This document shows, piece by piece, positions 1 to 8,090 of a stretch of DNA of 64,000 nt. Under the pieces are notes generated by a model. The model was not told the origin of the DNA. It did no database searches and worked only from the letters and a program-made list of their open reading frames with translations. The first letter of the stretch is position 1, and each line of letters opens with the position of its first letter. Source of the DNA: Hyphomonadaceae bacterium (GTDB taxonomy: Bacteria > Pseudomonadota > Alphaproteobacteria > Caulobacterales > Aquidulcibacteraceae); contig JAEUMQ010000015.1 of the NCBI GenBank assembly GCA_016791425.1, positions 20,742-84,741 on the forward strand, given 5' to 3'. Made by a program: the position numbers and the translations under genes.

Positions 1-1156
1 CTCGCGGCAGCTCTATGGGCTCACGATCGCGACCGAGCGGCCCGAACATCGGATGATGGAGACATGGCATCCGCTCGGCGTCGTCGGGATCATCTCGGCG
101 TTCAATTTTCCGGTCGCGGTGTGGGCATGGAATGCGGCGCTGGCGCTGGTGTGCGGCAATGCGTGCGTGTGGAAGCCGTCTGAGAAGACGCCGCTGACGG
201 CGCTCGCGACACAGGCGTTGCTTGGGCGGGCGATGGTGCGCTTCGGGGAGGCGCCGGAGGGATTGTCGGAAGTGGTGATCGGCGCGCGCGAGGTTGGCGA
301 AGCGCTGGTGGATGACGCGCGGGCGGCGCTGGTGAGCGCGACGGGCTCGACGGCGATGGGGCGGATCGTGGGCCCGCGGCTGGCGCAGCGCTTTGCGCGC
401 GCGCTGCTGGAGCTGGGGGGCAACAATGCGGCGATCATCGCGCCTTCGGCGGACCTCGCCTTGGCGCTGCGCGGGGTCGCGTTCGCGGCGATGGGCACGT
501 GCGGGCAAAGATGCACGAGCCTGCGGCGGCTCTTCGTGCACGCGGACGTCTATGGCGACTTCGTTGCGCGGCTGAAGGGCGCCTATGCGTCGGTGAAGGT
601 CGGCGATCCCCTGGAGGCGGGCGTGCTTGTCGGGCCGCTGATCGACGAGGCGGCGTTCGCGCGCATGCAGGCGGCGCTGGCGGCGGCGCGAGGGGCGGGC
701 GGGGTCGTGCACGGCGGCGAGCGCGTGGCGCGCGATGGCGGAGCGGAAGGGGGCGTCTATGTGCGGCCGGCGCTGGTGGAGATGCCGCAGCAGACCGGGC
801 CGGTGCTGGAGGAGACGTTCGCGCCGATCCTCTATGTGATGAAGTACGAAGCGCTGGAAGAGGCGATCATTCTGCACAATGCGGTGGCGCAGGGGCTGTC
901 GTCGTCGATTTTCACAAACGACGTGCGCGAGGCGGAGCTGTTCATCTCCGCGCGTGGATCGGATTGCGGGATCGCGAACGTGAATATCGGGCCGTCCGGG
1001 GCGGAGATCGGCGGCGCGTTCGGCGGCGAGAAGGAGACCGGCGGCGGGCGCGAGAGCGGATCGGATGCGTGGAAGGCCTATATGCGGCGCGCGACGAACA
1101 CGATCAATTACGGACGCACGCTGCCGCTGGCGCAGGGCGTGAGGTTCGAGATCTAG
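1..1156 (+). CDS. ALDH7-family aldehyde dehydrogenase, 5' end cut by window edge
   Basis: The frame is open from base 2 and runs to a TAG at 1154-1156, so the N-terminus lies outside the window. The visible protein has the NAD-binding segment SAFNFPVAVW, the general base region LELGGNN and the catalytic cysteine in GTCGQRCTS, followed by the C-terminal GEKETGGGRESGSDAWK segment typical of ALDH7 (alpha-aminoadipic/piperideine-6-carboxylate semialdehyde dehydrogenases, AmaB/Pcd type). These oxidise a semialdehyde to the acid with NAD+ in the cytoplasm. Here it sits next to sugar-acid dehydratases, so an alternative is oxidation of a semialdehyde from pentonate or uronate breakdown. The family assignment is secure; the substrate is not. 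Confidence 0.9.
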   Translation, partial: SRQLYGLTIATERPEHRMMETWHPLGVVGIISAFNFPVAVWAWNAALALVCGNACVWKPSEKTPLTALATQALLGRAMVRFGEAPEGLSEVVIGAREVGEALVDDARAALVSATGSTAMGRIVGPRLAQRFARALLELGGNNAAIIAPSADLALALRGVAFAAMGTCGQRCTSLRRLFVHADVYGDFVARLKGAYASVKVGDPLEAGVLVGPLIDEAAFARMQAALAAARGAGGVVHGGERVARDGGAEGGVYVRPALVEMPQQTGPVLEETFAPILYVMKYEALEEAIILHNAVAQGLSSSIFTNDVREAELFISARGSDCGIANVNIGPSGAEIGGAFGGEKETGGGRESGSDAWKAYMRRATNTINYGRTLPLAQGVRFEI

Positions 1157-1213
1157 GTCGTTCGTGCGCGGATTGTGATTGGCCCATTCCGTGATTGCGG
1201 AGGCGCGCTCATC

Positions 1214-1642
1214 TCAGGCGTCTTGTTTCCGGCCGAGCGCCTCCAGCGCGAAGCGGCCGGCGCCGTGCGTGGCCATGAGGAGGCCGAAGAGCACGAGGAG
1301 TGCGGCCGGGAGGGCGTCGCGCGGGCCGTTCGCGGCATCGACCATGACGAGCGCGACGATGAAGTTGAACGCGCAGACAAGGCCCGCCCAGCGCGTCGCG
1401 AATCCGGCGATGAAGGCGATGCCGCAGGCGAATTGCGCGTAGACGGACAATGGCGCCATGAGCGCGGGATAGGCGAAGCCGTTGTGCGCGAGGAAATCGA
1501 CGAACTCGTCCATGCGCTCGGCGCTGACGATGTTGTCCCACACGCCCCAGATGAGGAAGGCGCCGACAAAGAGCCGGAAGAGAAGGAGCGCGAGATCGGC
1601 GCCGGCGCGGAGGTCTTCAAGAAAGAGGAGCTTGCGAAGCAT
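1214..1642 (-). CDS. DoxX family membrane protein
   Basis: A 142-residue integral membrane protein with four predicted hydrophobic segments (about residues 14-34, 55-73, 78-97 and 110-130). The first contains LLLFRLFVGAFLIWGVWDN, a pattern of DoxX/DoxD-like proteins. DoxX proteins are inner-membrane proteins linked variously to quinone or redox reactions; no substrate can be named. I chose the ATG at 1640-1642 because GGAAG lies about six bases upstream; a longer start at 1669 is possible. It is on the strand opposite the dehydrogenase and reads in the same direction as the FAH-family gene behind it, so the two may be co-transcribed. Confidence 0.8.
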   Translation of the reverse strand: MLRKLLFLEDLRAGADLALLLFRLFVGAFLIWGVWDNIVSAERMDEFVDFLAHNGFAYPALMAPLSVYAQFACGIAFIAGFATRWAGLVCAFNFIVALVMVDAANGPRDALPAALLVLFGLLMATHGAGRFALEALGRKQDA

Positions 1643-1687
1643 ATCTATCTTCCGGCGCGTCGCTCGCATGGAGCGGCGCCGCCGCGC

Positions 1688-2821
1688 TCAGAGGAGGCCG
1701 CGGCGGGCGAGAGAGGCCATGAGGGCGCGGACGCCGAACGTCCAGGGCGCGGCGCGGTCGGAGGTGGTCACCGTGTTGACCAGCGCGCCGAGGCGCGGGG
1801 AGGAGATGGAGACGATGTCGCCCGGCTTGTGGGTGAAGCCCTGATTGGGGCCGAGGCGATCCTTGGTGGGGACGAACATGGTGCCGAGAAAGAGGACAAG
1901 ACCATCCGGGTACTGATGTTCGGCGTTGATGGCGGCGGCGGCGAGATCGGCCGGATCGCGGCTGATGTGGCGCATGGAATTGACGCCCTCGACCTCGAAG
2001 CCGTCCTGGCCCAGGACGCGGAGATGGATGTCGGCGGCGCGCACGTCGTCGAGGGAGAAGCGCTCGTCGAAGAGGCGGATGAAAGGGCCGATGGCGCAGG
2101 AGGCGTTGTTGTCCTTGGCCTTGGAGAGCAGGAGCGCGCTGCGCCCCTCGAAGTCGCGCAGGTTCACGTCGTTGCCGAGCGCGACGCCGCGGATGTCGGC
2201 GCGCGATGAGATGGCGAGCACGATCTCGGGCTCGGGATTGTTCCATTCGGATTTGGGGTGCACGCCGATCTCGCCGCCGGCGCCGATCGCCGACATCGGC
2301 TGGGCCTTGGTGAAGATCTCCGCATCCGGACCGATGCCGACTTCGAGGTATTGCGACCAGAGGCCGGCGCGCTGCAGGACGGCCTTGGCCTCCATGGCTT
2401 CCGGGGAACCCGGCTTGAGGCCCGCGAGCGCGCCGTTGAAGGCGCCGGCGAGTTCGGCGCGCAGCGAGATCGCCGCGGCGGGATCGCCCTTGGCGCGCTC
2501 CTCGATGACGCGCTCGATGAGAGAGTCCGCGAAGGTGACGCCGGCGGCCTTGATCGCCTGCAGATCGCAGGGCGCCAGCAGGCGGGCTTGGGCGAGCGCG
2601 TCGTCGAGCGAGAGGAGGCGCTCGGCGTCGTGGGCGCGGACGCCGCGGGCGAGGTCCTCCAGGTCGAGGAGATGGCTCATGGTCGGCGCGAGGCGCGACA
2701 GATCGTAGAGGGCGCCGTCGCGGACGACGATTGGGCGCGGGCCGTCGTCCATGAAGACGCGGCCGACGAGGAGCGCGTCGGCGGCGTCGGCGGGGAGGAT
2801 GTCTTCTTTGGACAGATGCAT
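1688..2821 (-). CDS. Fumarylacetoacetate hydrolase family, XylX-like 2-keto-3-deoxy-pentonate dehydratase
   Basis: A 377-residue cytoplasmic protein of the FAH superfamily. The central block from GNDVNLRDFEG through LLLSKAKDNNASCAIGPF, the motif WNNPEPEIVL and the end WTFGVRALM match what I remember of Caulobacter XylX, the dehydratase that turns 2-keto-3-deoxy-xylonate into alpha-ketoglutarate semialdehyde in the Weimberg pathway. The start is set at the ATG at 2819-2821 (MHLSKEDILPAD); an upstream in-frame ATG at 2881 would add 20 residues without family resemblance. It is divergent from the uxaA-type gene. It probably acts on a 2-keto-3-deoxy sugar acid made by a dehydratase like its neighbour; the exact sugar is inference. 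Confidence 0.85.
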   Translation of the reverse strand: MHLSKEDILPADAADALLVGRVFMDDGPRPIVVRDGALYDLSRLAPTMSHLLDLEDLARGVRAHDAERLLSLDDALAQARLLAPCDLQAIKAAGVTFADSLIERVIEERAKGDPAAAISLRAELAGAFNGALAGLKPGSPEAMEAKAVLQRAGLWSQYLEVGIGPDAEIFTKAQPMSAIGAGGEIGVHPKSEWNNPEPEIVLAISSRADIRGVALGNDVNLRDFEGRSALLLSKAKDNNASCAIGPFIRLFDERFSLDDVRAADIHLRVLGQDGFEVEGVNSMRHISRDPADLAAAAINAEHQYPDGLVLFLGTMFVPTKDRLGPNQGFTHKPGDIVSISSPRLGALVNTVTTSDRAAPWTFGVRALMASLARRGLL

Positions 2822-2907
2822 CGTTGAATCGTTGAAACGCGACGGGAGTGGAGCGACACTCTTGGCACGATGGGCGCGCATTGGCGAGGTCCGTCCGTGG
2901 AGGCGAC

Positions 2908-4410
2908 GTGGCGCTGACGATCCGGCTCAATGAGCGCGACAATGTGGTCGTGGCGCGGACGCGCGTGGAGGCGGGCGCGGATGCGTTCGAAGGCGTTGCG
3001 GCGCGCGAAGCGATACCGCTCGGACACAAGATGGCGATCGCCGCGATCGCGAAGGGCGCGCCGGTGCTGAAATACGGGCAGGTGATCGGCGCGGCGAGCG
3101 CCGACATCGCGGCGGGCGCGCACGTGCACACGCATAATCTGGCGATGAGCGAGCTGCGCGAAGGCGCGGGCGCCGGCGTGGGAGCGTTGCGGAACGAGCC
3201 GGCGCGGACGTTCATGGGCTACCGGCGCGAGAATGGCGCGGTGGGGGTGCGGAATTATGTGGGTGTGCTGACGAGCGTGAATTGCTCGGCCACCGTGGCG
3301 CGGATGATCGCGCAGGAGGCGGAGCGTTCGGGGCTGCTTCAGGATTATCCGAACGTCGATGGGGTCGTGCCGATCACGCACACGAGCGGGTGCGGCATGG
3401 CGGCGAGCGGGGAGGGCTACGACCTCTTGCGGCGCACGCTCTGGGGGACGGCGGCGAATGCGAATTTCGGCGCGGTGATGCTGGTCGGGCTCGGCTGCGA
3501 GGTGATCCAGACCGCGAAGTTCGCGCAGGATTTCGGGCTTGCGGGGAGCGAGCGCTTCCATGCGTTCACGATCCAGGAGAGCGGGGGCACGCGCCGTGCG
3601 GTCGAAGCGGGGCTGGAACGACTGCGCGAGCTTCTGGCGCGCGCCAACGCGACGGGGCGGAGCGAGGCGCCGGCGGCGGCGCTGACGCTCGGGCTGCAAT
3701 GCGGGGGATCGGACGCATGGTCGGGCGTCACGTCCAACCCGGCGCTCGGCGACGCCGTGGATCGGCTGGTGGCGCTGGGCGGAACCGCGTTCCTGTCGGA
3801 AACGCCGGAGATCTATGGAGCGGAGCATCTGCTGATCGCACGGGCGGAGAGCGCGGACGTGGCGGAGAAGCTGCGGGTGCGGATCAAGTGGTGGGAGGCC
3901 TATGCGGCGCGGCACGGCGCCTCGCTCAACAACAATCCCACGCCGGGGAACAAGGCCGGCGGGCTGACGACAATCCTGGAGAAGTCGCTGGGGGCAGTGG
4001 CGAAGGGCGGCGGCTCGGCGCTCACGGACGTGATCGAGTATGCGCAGCCGAACACGAAGAGGGGCCTCGTGTTCATGGACAGCCCGGGGTTCGATCCGTG
4101 CTCGGCGACGGGGCAGGTGGCGTCGGGCGCGACGATGATCGTGTTCACGACCGGGCGCGGCAGCGCGTTCGGATGCAAGCCTTCGCCATCGATCAAGCTC
4201 TCGTCGAACAGCGATCTCTATCGGCGGATGGAGGAAGACATCGATCTCGATTGCGGGGGCATCGCGACGGGCGAGGCGAGCGTGGCGGACAAAGGCGCGG
4301 AGGTGCTCGATCTCGTGCTGCGGGCGGCGTCGGGGGAGAAGACCAAGAGCGAGGCGCTCGGCTATGGCGGCAACGAGTTCGTGCCGTGGTTGATCGGGGC
4401 GGTGCTTTAG
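2908..4410 (+). CDS. uxaA: UxaA-type altronate/galactarate dehydratase
   Basis: A 500-residue enzyme with an N-terminal SAF domain (about residues 8-90) and the large UxaA/GarD dehydratase domain (from about residue 105, beginning GYRRENGAVGVRNYV, with HTSGCGM and CGGSDAWSG further on). The family removes water from altronate or related aldonates to give 2-keto-3-deoxy acids, using a metal ion in the cytoplasm. I chose the GTG at 2908 because GGAGG lies just upstream and the length equals the usual 495-510 residues; the open frame begins at an ATG at 2848. Divergent from the XylX-like dehydratase across 86 bp, which suggests a shared regulatory region and one pathway. Confidence 0.9.
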   Translation: MALTIRLNERDNVVVARTRVEAGADAFEGVAAREAIPLGHKMAIAAIAKGAPVLKYGQVIGAASADIAAGAHVHTHNLAMSELREGAGAGVGALRNEPARTFMGYRRENGAVGVRNYVGVLTSVNCSATVARMIAQEAERSGLLQDYPNVDGVVPITHTSGCGMAASGEGYDLLRRTLWGTAANANFGAVMLVGLGCEVIQTAKFAQDFGLAGSERFHAFTIQESGGTRRAVEAGLERLRELLARANATGRSEAPAAALTLGLQCGGSDAWSGVTSNPALGDAVDRLVALGGTAFLSETPEIYGAEHLLIARAESADVAEKLRVRIKWWEAYAARHGASLNNNPTPGNKAGGLTTILEKSLGAVAKGGGSALTDVIEYAQPNTKRGLVFMDSPGFDPCSATGQVASGATMIVFTTGRGSAFGCKPSPSIKLSSNSDLYRRMEEDIDLDCGGIATGEASVADKGAEVLDLVLRAASGEKTKSEALGYGGNEFVPWLIGAVL

Positions 4411-4468
4411 AGAGATGGGCGCCCAGTATGGGTTGCTCCGGCCGCGTGCGGCATTGCGCCCAAGCGCG

Positions 4469-4498
4469 TTGATGGAACGAGCGGTATGGTGCTAGCGT
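4469..4498 (+). promoter_or_regulatory. Candidate housekeeping promoter
   Basis: TTGATGG at 4469-4475 followed 15 bases later by GCTAGCGT at 4491-4498 resembles the Caulobacter sigma-73 pattern. It lies 37 bases before the ATG at 4535. The same stretch also reads GGAAC-N17-CGTC, one mismatch from an EcfG site, so a stress promoter is the alternative. Confidence 0.4.
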
Positions 4499-4534
4499 CG
4501 CGACGCAGGGACGCGCGCACGAAGGGGCAAGTCG

Positions 4535-5029
4535 ATGCCCGACCAGACCCACATCACTCCATCCCACATCCTTCCGGCGCATATCAGGCCGATCAATTTC
4601 GCCGGGATCGAGCTCATTCTGGAACTCGTGCATCTGTTGCAGGAATTCTACGCCGACACCGATCTTGAATCGATCGTGATCCTGCTCTGCGTCTCGGACG
4701 CGACGATGCGGCCGTTCATGAGCGGGGCGCCCAGCGCGGAGATCCTGCAGTCCGCGAAGCCGCCGGATGAAATTCGCGGATCGATCTCGCGCCTCATGAT
4801 CGCGGACAAGACGGGGCTGCCGCGCGAGACGGTGCGGCGAAAGGTTTCCGCGCTGGCGGAGCGGGGATTCGTCGTGGTCGATGGCGACGATCGCATTCGC
4901 ATCGAGCAGCGGCTCAACGATCCGCAGGCGATCGCATCGCTCGAGCAGGGGCACAGGGCGATCCTGCGGTATCTGGCGCGGCTGCGGCAGTACGGGCTCG
5001 ATCCGGCGCAGGTGGCGGCGCCGCCGTGA
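4535..5029 (+). CDS. Predicted winged-helix regulator, unknown role
   Basis: A 164-residue protein with no assigned function. Residues about 88-125 (ISRLMIADKTGLPRETVRRKVSALAERGFV) read as a winged helix-turn-helix with a recognition helix like those of Crp/MarR-type regulators, followed by DGDDRIRIEQRL as the wing. The N-terminal half is mostly helical and could carry dimerisation. A DNA-binding role is therefore likely, but ligand and targets are not visible. It is transcribed toward the convergent P450 gene with only nine bases between the two stop codons. Confidence 0.7.
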   Translation: MPDQTHITPSHILPAHIRPINFAGIELILELVHLLQEFYADTDLESIVILLCVSDATMRPFMSGAPSAEILQSAKPPDEIRGSISRLMIADKTGLPRETVRRKVSALAERGFVVVDGDDRIRIEQRLNDPQAIASLEQGHRAILRYLARLRQYGLDPAQVAAPP

Positions 5030-5038
5030 CGCGCGCGA

Positions 5039-6199
5039 TCAGCGCGTGAGCAGGAGACGCATGGGGCTGCGGAAGGTGGAGGAGGGCAGCCAAGGGAGCG
5101 TGCTTTCCGCGCGCGCGAAGTCCGGGATGGCGGCGAGGAATTCTTCCATGCAGAGCTGGGCGGCGAGCTTGGCGATCGGCGCGCCGAGGCAGGCGTGCAC
5201 GCCGCCGCCGAAGCCCAGATGGCCCATCGGTCTGCGGTCGATGTCGTAACGGTCAGGATCGAGAAATTTGCGCTCGTCGCGATTGGCGGCGCCAAAAGCG
5301 AGACAGACGAAGTCGCCTTGCCGCATGGTCTGGGCGTGGAGTTGCGTGTCGCGCGTCAGGCGGCGCTTGAAGCGCTGCGCAGAGGTGTTGAAGCGCAGGG
5401 ATTCGTCGATCGCGTGCGGGATAAGGGCGGGATCGGCCGCACAGCGGCGGCGCGCCTCGGGATGGTCGGCGAGATTGAGCGCGAACATGGCGAGGAAGCC
5501 GCCGAGCGATTCGATGCCGGCCATGATGAGCGTCGTGGTGGTGAGAAGCACCTCGCGCTCGTCGAGGCGATCGCCGTCGATTTCGGCGAGACTGAACTGG
5601 GAGATGAGGTCGCCGGTCGGGTTGGCGCGGCGCTCGGCGATGACCTTCTCGGCGTAGGCCTGCATCCATTGATAGGCCGCGATGTGCTCGGGGCCCTTGC
5701 CGCGCGTGACGGGATCGGACTGGACCATGAGCACCGCCTTCTCGCGCACGACGGCGTCCTCGCCGGGGGGAAGGCCGAGGAGACGGAAGAGCGCCTTCAC
5801 GGTGACGAGGGAGGAGAAGTCGGCGATGAAGTCGAATTGGCCGCGGCCCGCGATGCGTGCGATGGCGTCCTGCGCGGCGGCGCGGATGTCGCCCTCCAGG
5901 AAGCTCAGATTGCGGCGCACGAACGCGTGCTGAACAAGCGCGCGCAAGCGGTCGTGGCGCGGGGGATCGGTCGTGCCCAGCGTGGCGCCGGCGCGGTTTG
6001 GCAATTCGTCCATGAGATTGCCGGAGGCGGAGGAATAGGTCTGCCAGTCCTTCAGCGCGTGCGCGACGTCCTCGTGGCGGGTGAGCACCCACATGTTCGC
6101 GTGCGTGCTCCAGAAGCAAGGATGCGCGTCGCGCAGCTCGCGGTAGATCGGGAAGGGATCGGCGTCGAGCGCGGGCGAATAGGGATCGAAGACGGGCAT
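5039..6199 (-). CDS. Cytochrome P450
   Basis: A 386-residue soluble bacterial P450. The heme-cysteine loop GFGGGVHACLGAPIAKLA lies near residue 335 and contains the FGGGxHxCLG signature; the I-helix region IMAGIESLGGFLA lacks the usual AGxxT threonine, having ESLGG there. A conserved WSTHANMWVLTRHEDVAHAL segment is near the N-terminus. P450s insert one oxygen atom into organic substrates with electrons from ferredoxin; no ferredoxin or reductase gene is adjacent. Substrate unknown. The ATG at 6197-6199 gives the normal length for the family (about 390-420). Confidence 0.93.
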   Translation of the reverse strand: MPVFDPYSPALDADPFPIYRELRDAHPCFWSTHANMWVLTRHEDVAHALKDWQTYSSASGNLMDELPNRAGATLGTTDPPRHDRLRALVQHAFVRRNLSFLEGDIRAAAQDAIARIAGRGQFDFIADFSSLVTVKALFRLLGLPPGEDAVVREKAVLMVQSDPVTRGKGPEHIAAYQWMQAYAEKVIAERRANPTGDLISQFSLAEIDGDRLDEREVLLTTTTLIMAGIESLGGFLAMFALNLADHPEARRRCAADPALIPHAIDESLRFNTSAQRFKRRLTRDTQLHAQTMRQGDFVCLAFGAANRDERKFLDPDRYDIDRRPMGHLGFGGGVHACLGAPIAKLAAQLCMEEFLAAIPDFARAESTLPWLPSSTFRSPMRLLLTR

Positions 6200-6366
6200 G
6201 GCGCCGACAATTCATGTCCGACCCGCGGCCAAGTTGATCGGGATCAATTGGGCTCGGCAGTAGGCGCGCGCTCTCTGCGTCTCCGGCCCCGGGCAAGCGA
6301 GGCAGGGCGCGCGACAGAGGCGTGGACGAGTGTTAAGGCCTATCCAGACACGTTCAGGGGGCGGCC

Positions 6367-8031
6367 ATGGCGCGGTTGCGGGTGATTCTGGCGGCGTGGT
6401 TCGTTCTTCTGGCCTTTGGTGCGGCGTCGCAAGCGCAAGCTCAAGCGCCTGGGCGGCGCGTGGCGCTGGTGATCGGCAATAGCGGCTATTCGGCGGTTCC
6501 GCGGCTGCCCAACCCGACGCGCGATGCATCGCTTATGGAGCGCACACTGCAGCGCGTCGGCTTTCAGACCATCTCCCTGCACAACGATTTGGGGCGGAGC
6601 GCGTTCGAGGCGGCGTTAAGGGAATTCACGCGACAGGCCGACGGCGCGGAAGTCGCGCTTGTCTATTATGCCGGACACGGCATGGAAGCGAACGGGCGCA
6701 ACTGGCTCATTCCGGTCGATGCGCGCCTTGCGGATGAGCGCGATCTCAATTTCGAGGCTGTGGACCTGGAGCGGGTGCTCGCTGCGGTGGACGGCGCGCG
6801 CGGCCTGCGGCTCGTGCTCCTTGACGCGTGCCGCGACAATCCCTTCTCGCGCTCGATGCGGCGGTTGAGCACGACGCGCAACCTCGTAACGCGCGGGCTG
6901 GCCGAGATCGAGGTGACGGGGACGCTGGTGGTTTATGCCGCGCGTGCGGGCTCTACCGCCGACGATGGGGCGGGCGGCAATTCGCCGTTTGCGACGGCGT
7001 TGGCGCGTCGGCTGCCGCAGCCCGGCGTCGATATCTCGCTGGTCATGCGCCAAGTGCGCGACGATGTGCTAGCCGCCACCGAACGCCGGCAGGAGCCGTT
7101 CCAGTACGGATCGCTTCCGGGCGTGGAGCTCTACCTTGCGCCGCAGCAGGGGGCGGGGAGCATGCCCCCGCCGATCATCGCGCCGCCGGTTGCGGCGCCG
7201 CCTTCTGAAGAGCTGCCGGCGGCGCGACCGCGCGTGACGCCGGCATCGGGCTGGGCGACACGTCCGCGTCGCAACGGGGAGACGTTCCGGGATTGCGATG
7301 TGTGCCCAGAGATGACGGCGATCGCCGGGGGCAGTTTCCTCATGGGCTCTCCCGATAACGAGGCCGGACACGAACGTGAGGAGGGGCCGCAGCGGCGCGT
7401 GACGATCCAGCGCTTCGCGGTCGGCGCGCACGAGATCACGTTTGCGCAATGGGACGCATGCGTGGAGGACGGCGGGTGCCGCGGCTACGCGCCCAACGAT
7501 CATGGCTGGGGGCGCGGAAGCCTGCCGGTGACGAACGTGTCGTGGCTCGATGCGCAAGCTTATGTGGATTGGCTGAATGATCGATTGGGCGGCGCGCGCC
7601 GCTACCGGCTGCTCAGCGAAGCTGAATGGGAGTACGCAGCGCGCGCGGGGACGACGACGGCATATGCGTGGGGCGCCTCGGCGAGCCGCGAGCGCGCGAA
7701 TTATGGCGCCGAGGCCGGCGGACGCGCAGTCGAAGGGCGCGACCGCTGGGCGTTTACCGCGCCTGTCGGCTCGTTTCCGGCCAACGCATTCGGCCTCTTC
7801 GACATGCAGGGCAATGTTTGGGAGTGGGTGGAGGATTGCTGGAGCGACACCTATGCGGGAGCGCCCTCGAGCGGCGCGGCGCGTTCGGACGAGATGTGCG
7901 CCGGTTTTCGCGTGAAGCGAGGAGGCTCCTGGAACTCTTCCTCGGAGACATTGCGGTCCGCGGCGCGGCGATGGGACAGCGCCAATGAGAGCTTTGTGGA
8001 TGTTGGGTTTCGGGTAGCGCGGGCGCTCTGA
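6367..8031 (+). CDS. Secreted caspase-like (C14) protease fused to a formylglycine-enzyme (SUMF1-like) domain
   Basis: A 554-residue protein. Residues 1-26 form a signal peptide ending at an Ala-Gln-Ala cleavage site. Residues 30-250 are a peptidase C14/caspase-like domain: RRVALVIGNSGY, catalytic His in YYAGHGME and catalytic Cys in LLDACRDNPF. After a proline-rich linker, residues about 310-554 are a formylglycine-generating-enzyme-family domain (GGSFLMGSPDNE, EITFAQWDACV, YRLLSEAEWEYAARAG, NVWEWVEDCW, GFRVARAL). I do not see the CxxxC copper-cysteine pair of true sulfatase-activating enzymes near the C-terminus, so this is likely a binding or scaffold domain. A paralog lies at 22,300-23,934. 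Substrates unknown; periplasmic location is inferred. Confidence 0.88.
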   Translation: MARLRVILAAWFVLLAFGAASQAQAQAPGRRVALVIGNSGYSAVPRLPNPTRDASLMERTLQRVGFQTISLHNDLGRSAFEAALREFTRQADGAEVALVYYAGHGMEANGRNWLIPVDARLADERDLNFEAVDLERVLAAVDGARGLRLVLLDACRDNPFSRSMRRLSTTRNLVTRGLAEIEVTGTLVVYAARAGSTADDGAGGNSPFATALARRLPQPGVDISLVMRQVRDDVLAATERRQEPFQYGSLPGVELYLAPQQGAGSMPPPIIAPPVAAPPSEELPAARPRVTPASGWATRPRRNGETFRDCDVCPEMTAIAGGSFLMGSPDNEAGHEREEGPQRRVTIQRFAVGAHEITFAQWDACVEDGGCRGYAPNDHGWGRGSLPVTNVSWLDAQAYVDWLNDRLGGARRYRLLSEAEWEYAARAGTTTAYAWGASASRERANYGAEAGGRAVEGRDRWAFTAPVGSFPANAFGLFDMQGNVWEWVEDCWSDTYAGAPSSGAARSDEMCAGFRVKRGGSWNSSSETLRSAARRWDSANESFVDVGFRVARAL

Positions 8032-8090
8032 GGGCGGCGCCGCTTCGGCGCGCGCGTCGATCTATGCGATGGCCAGTCGTTCCTGGAGCG

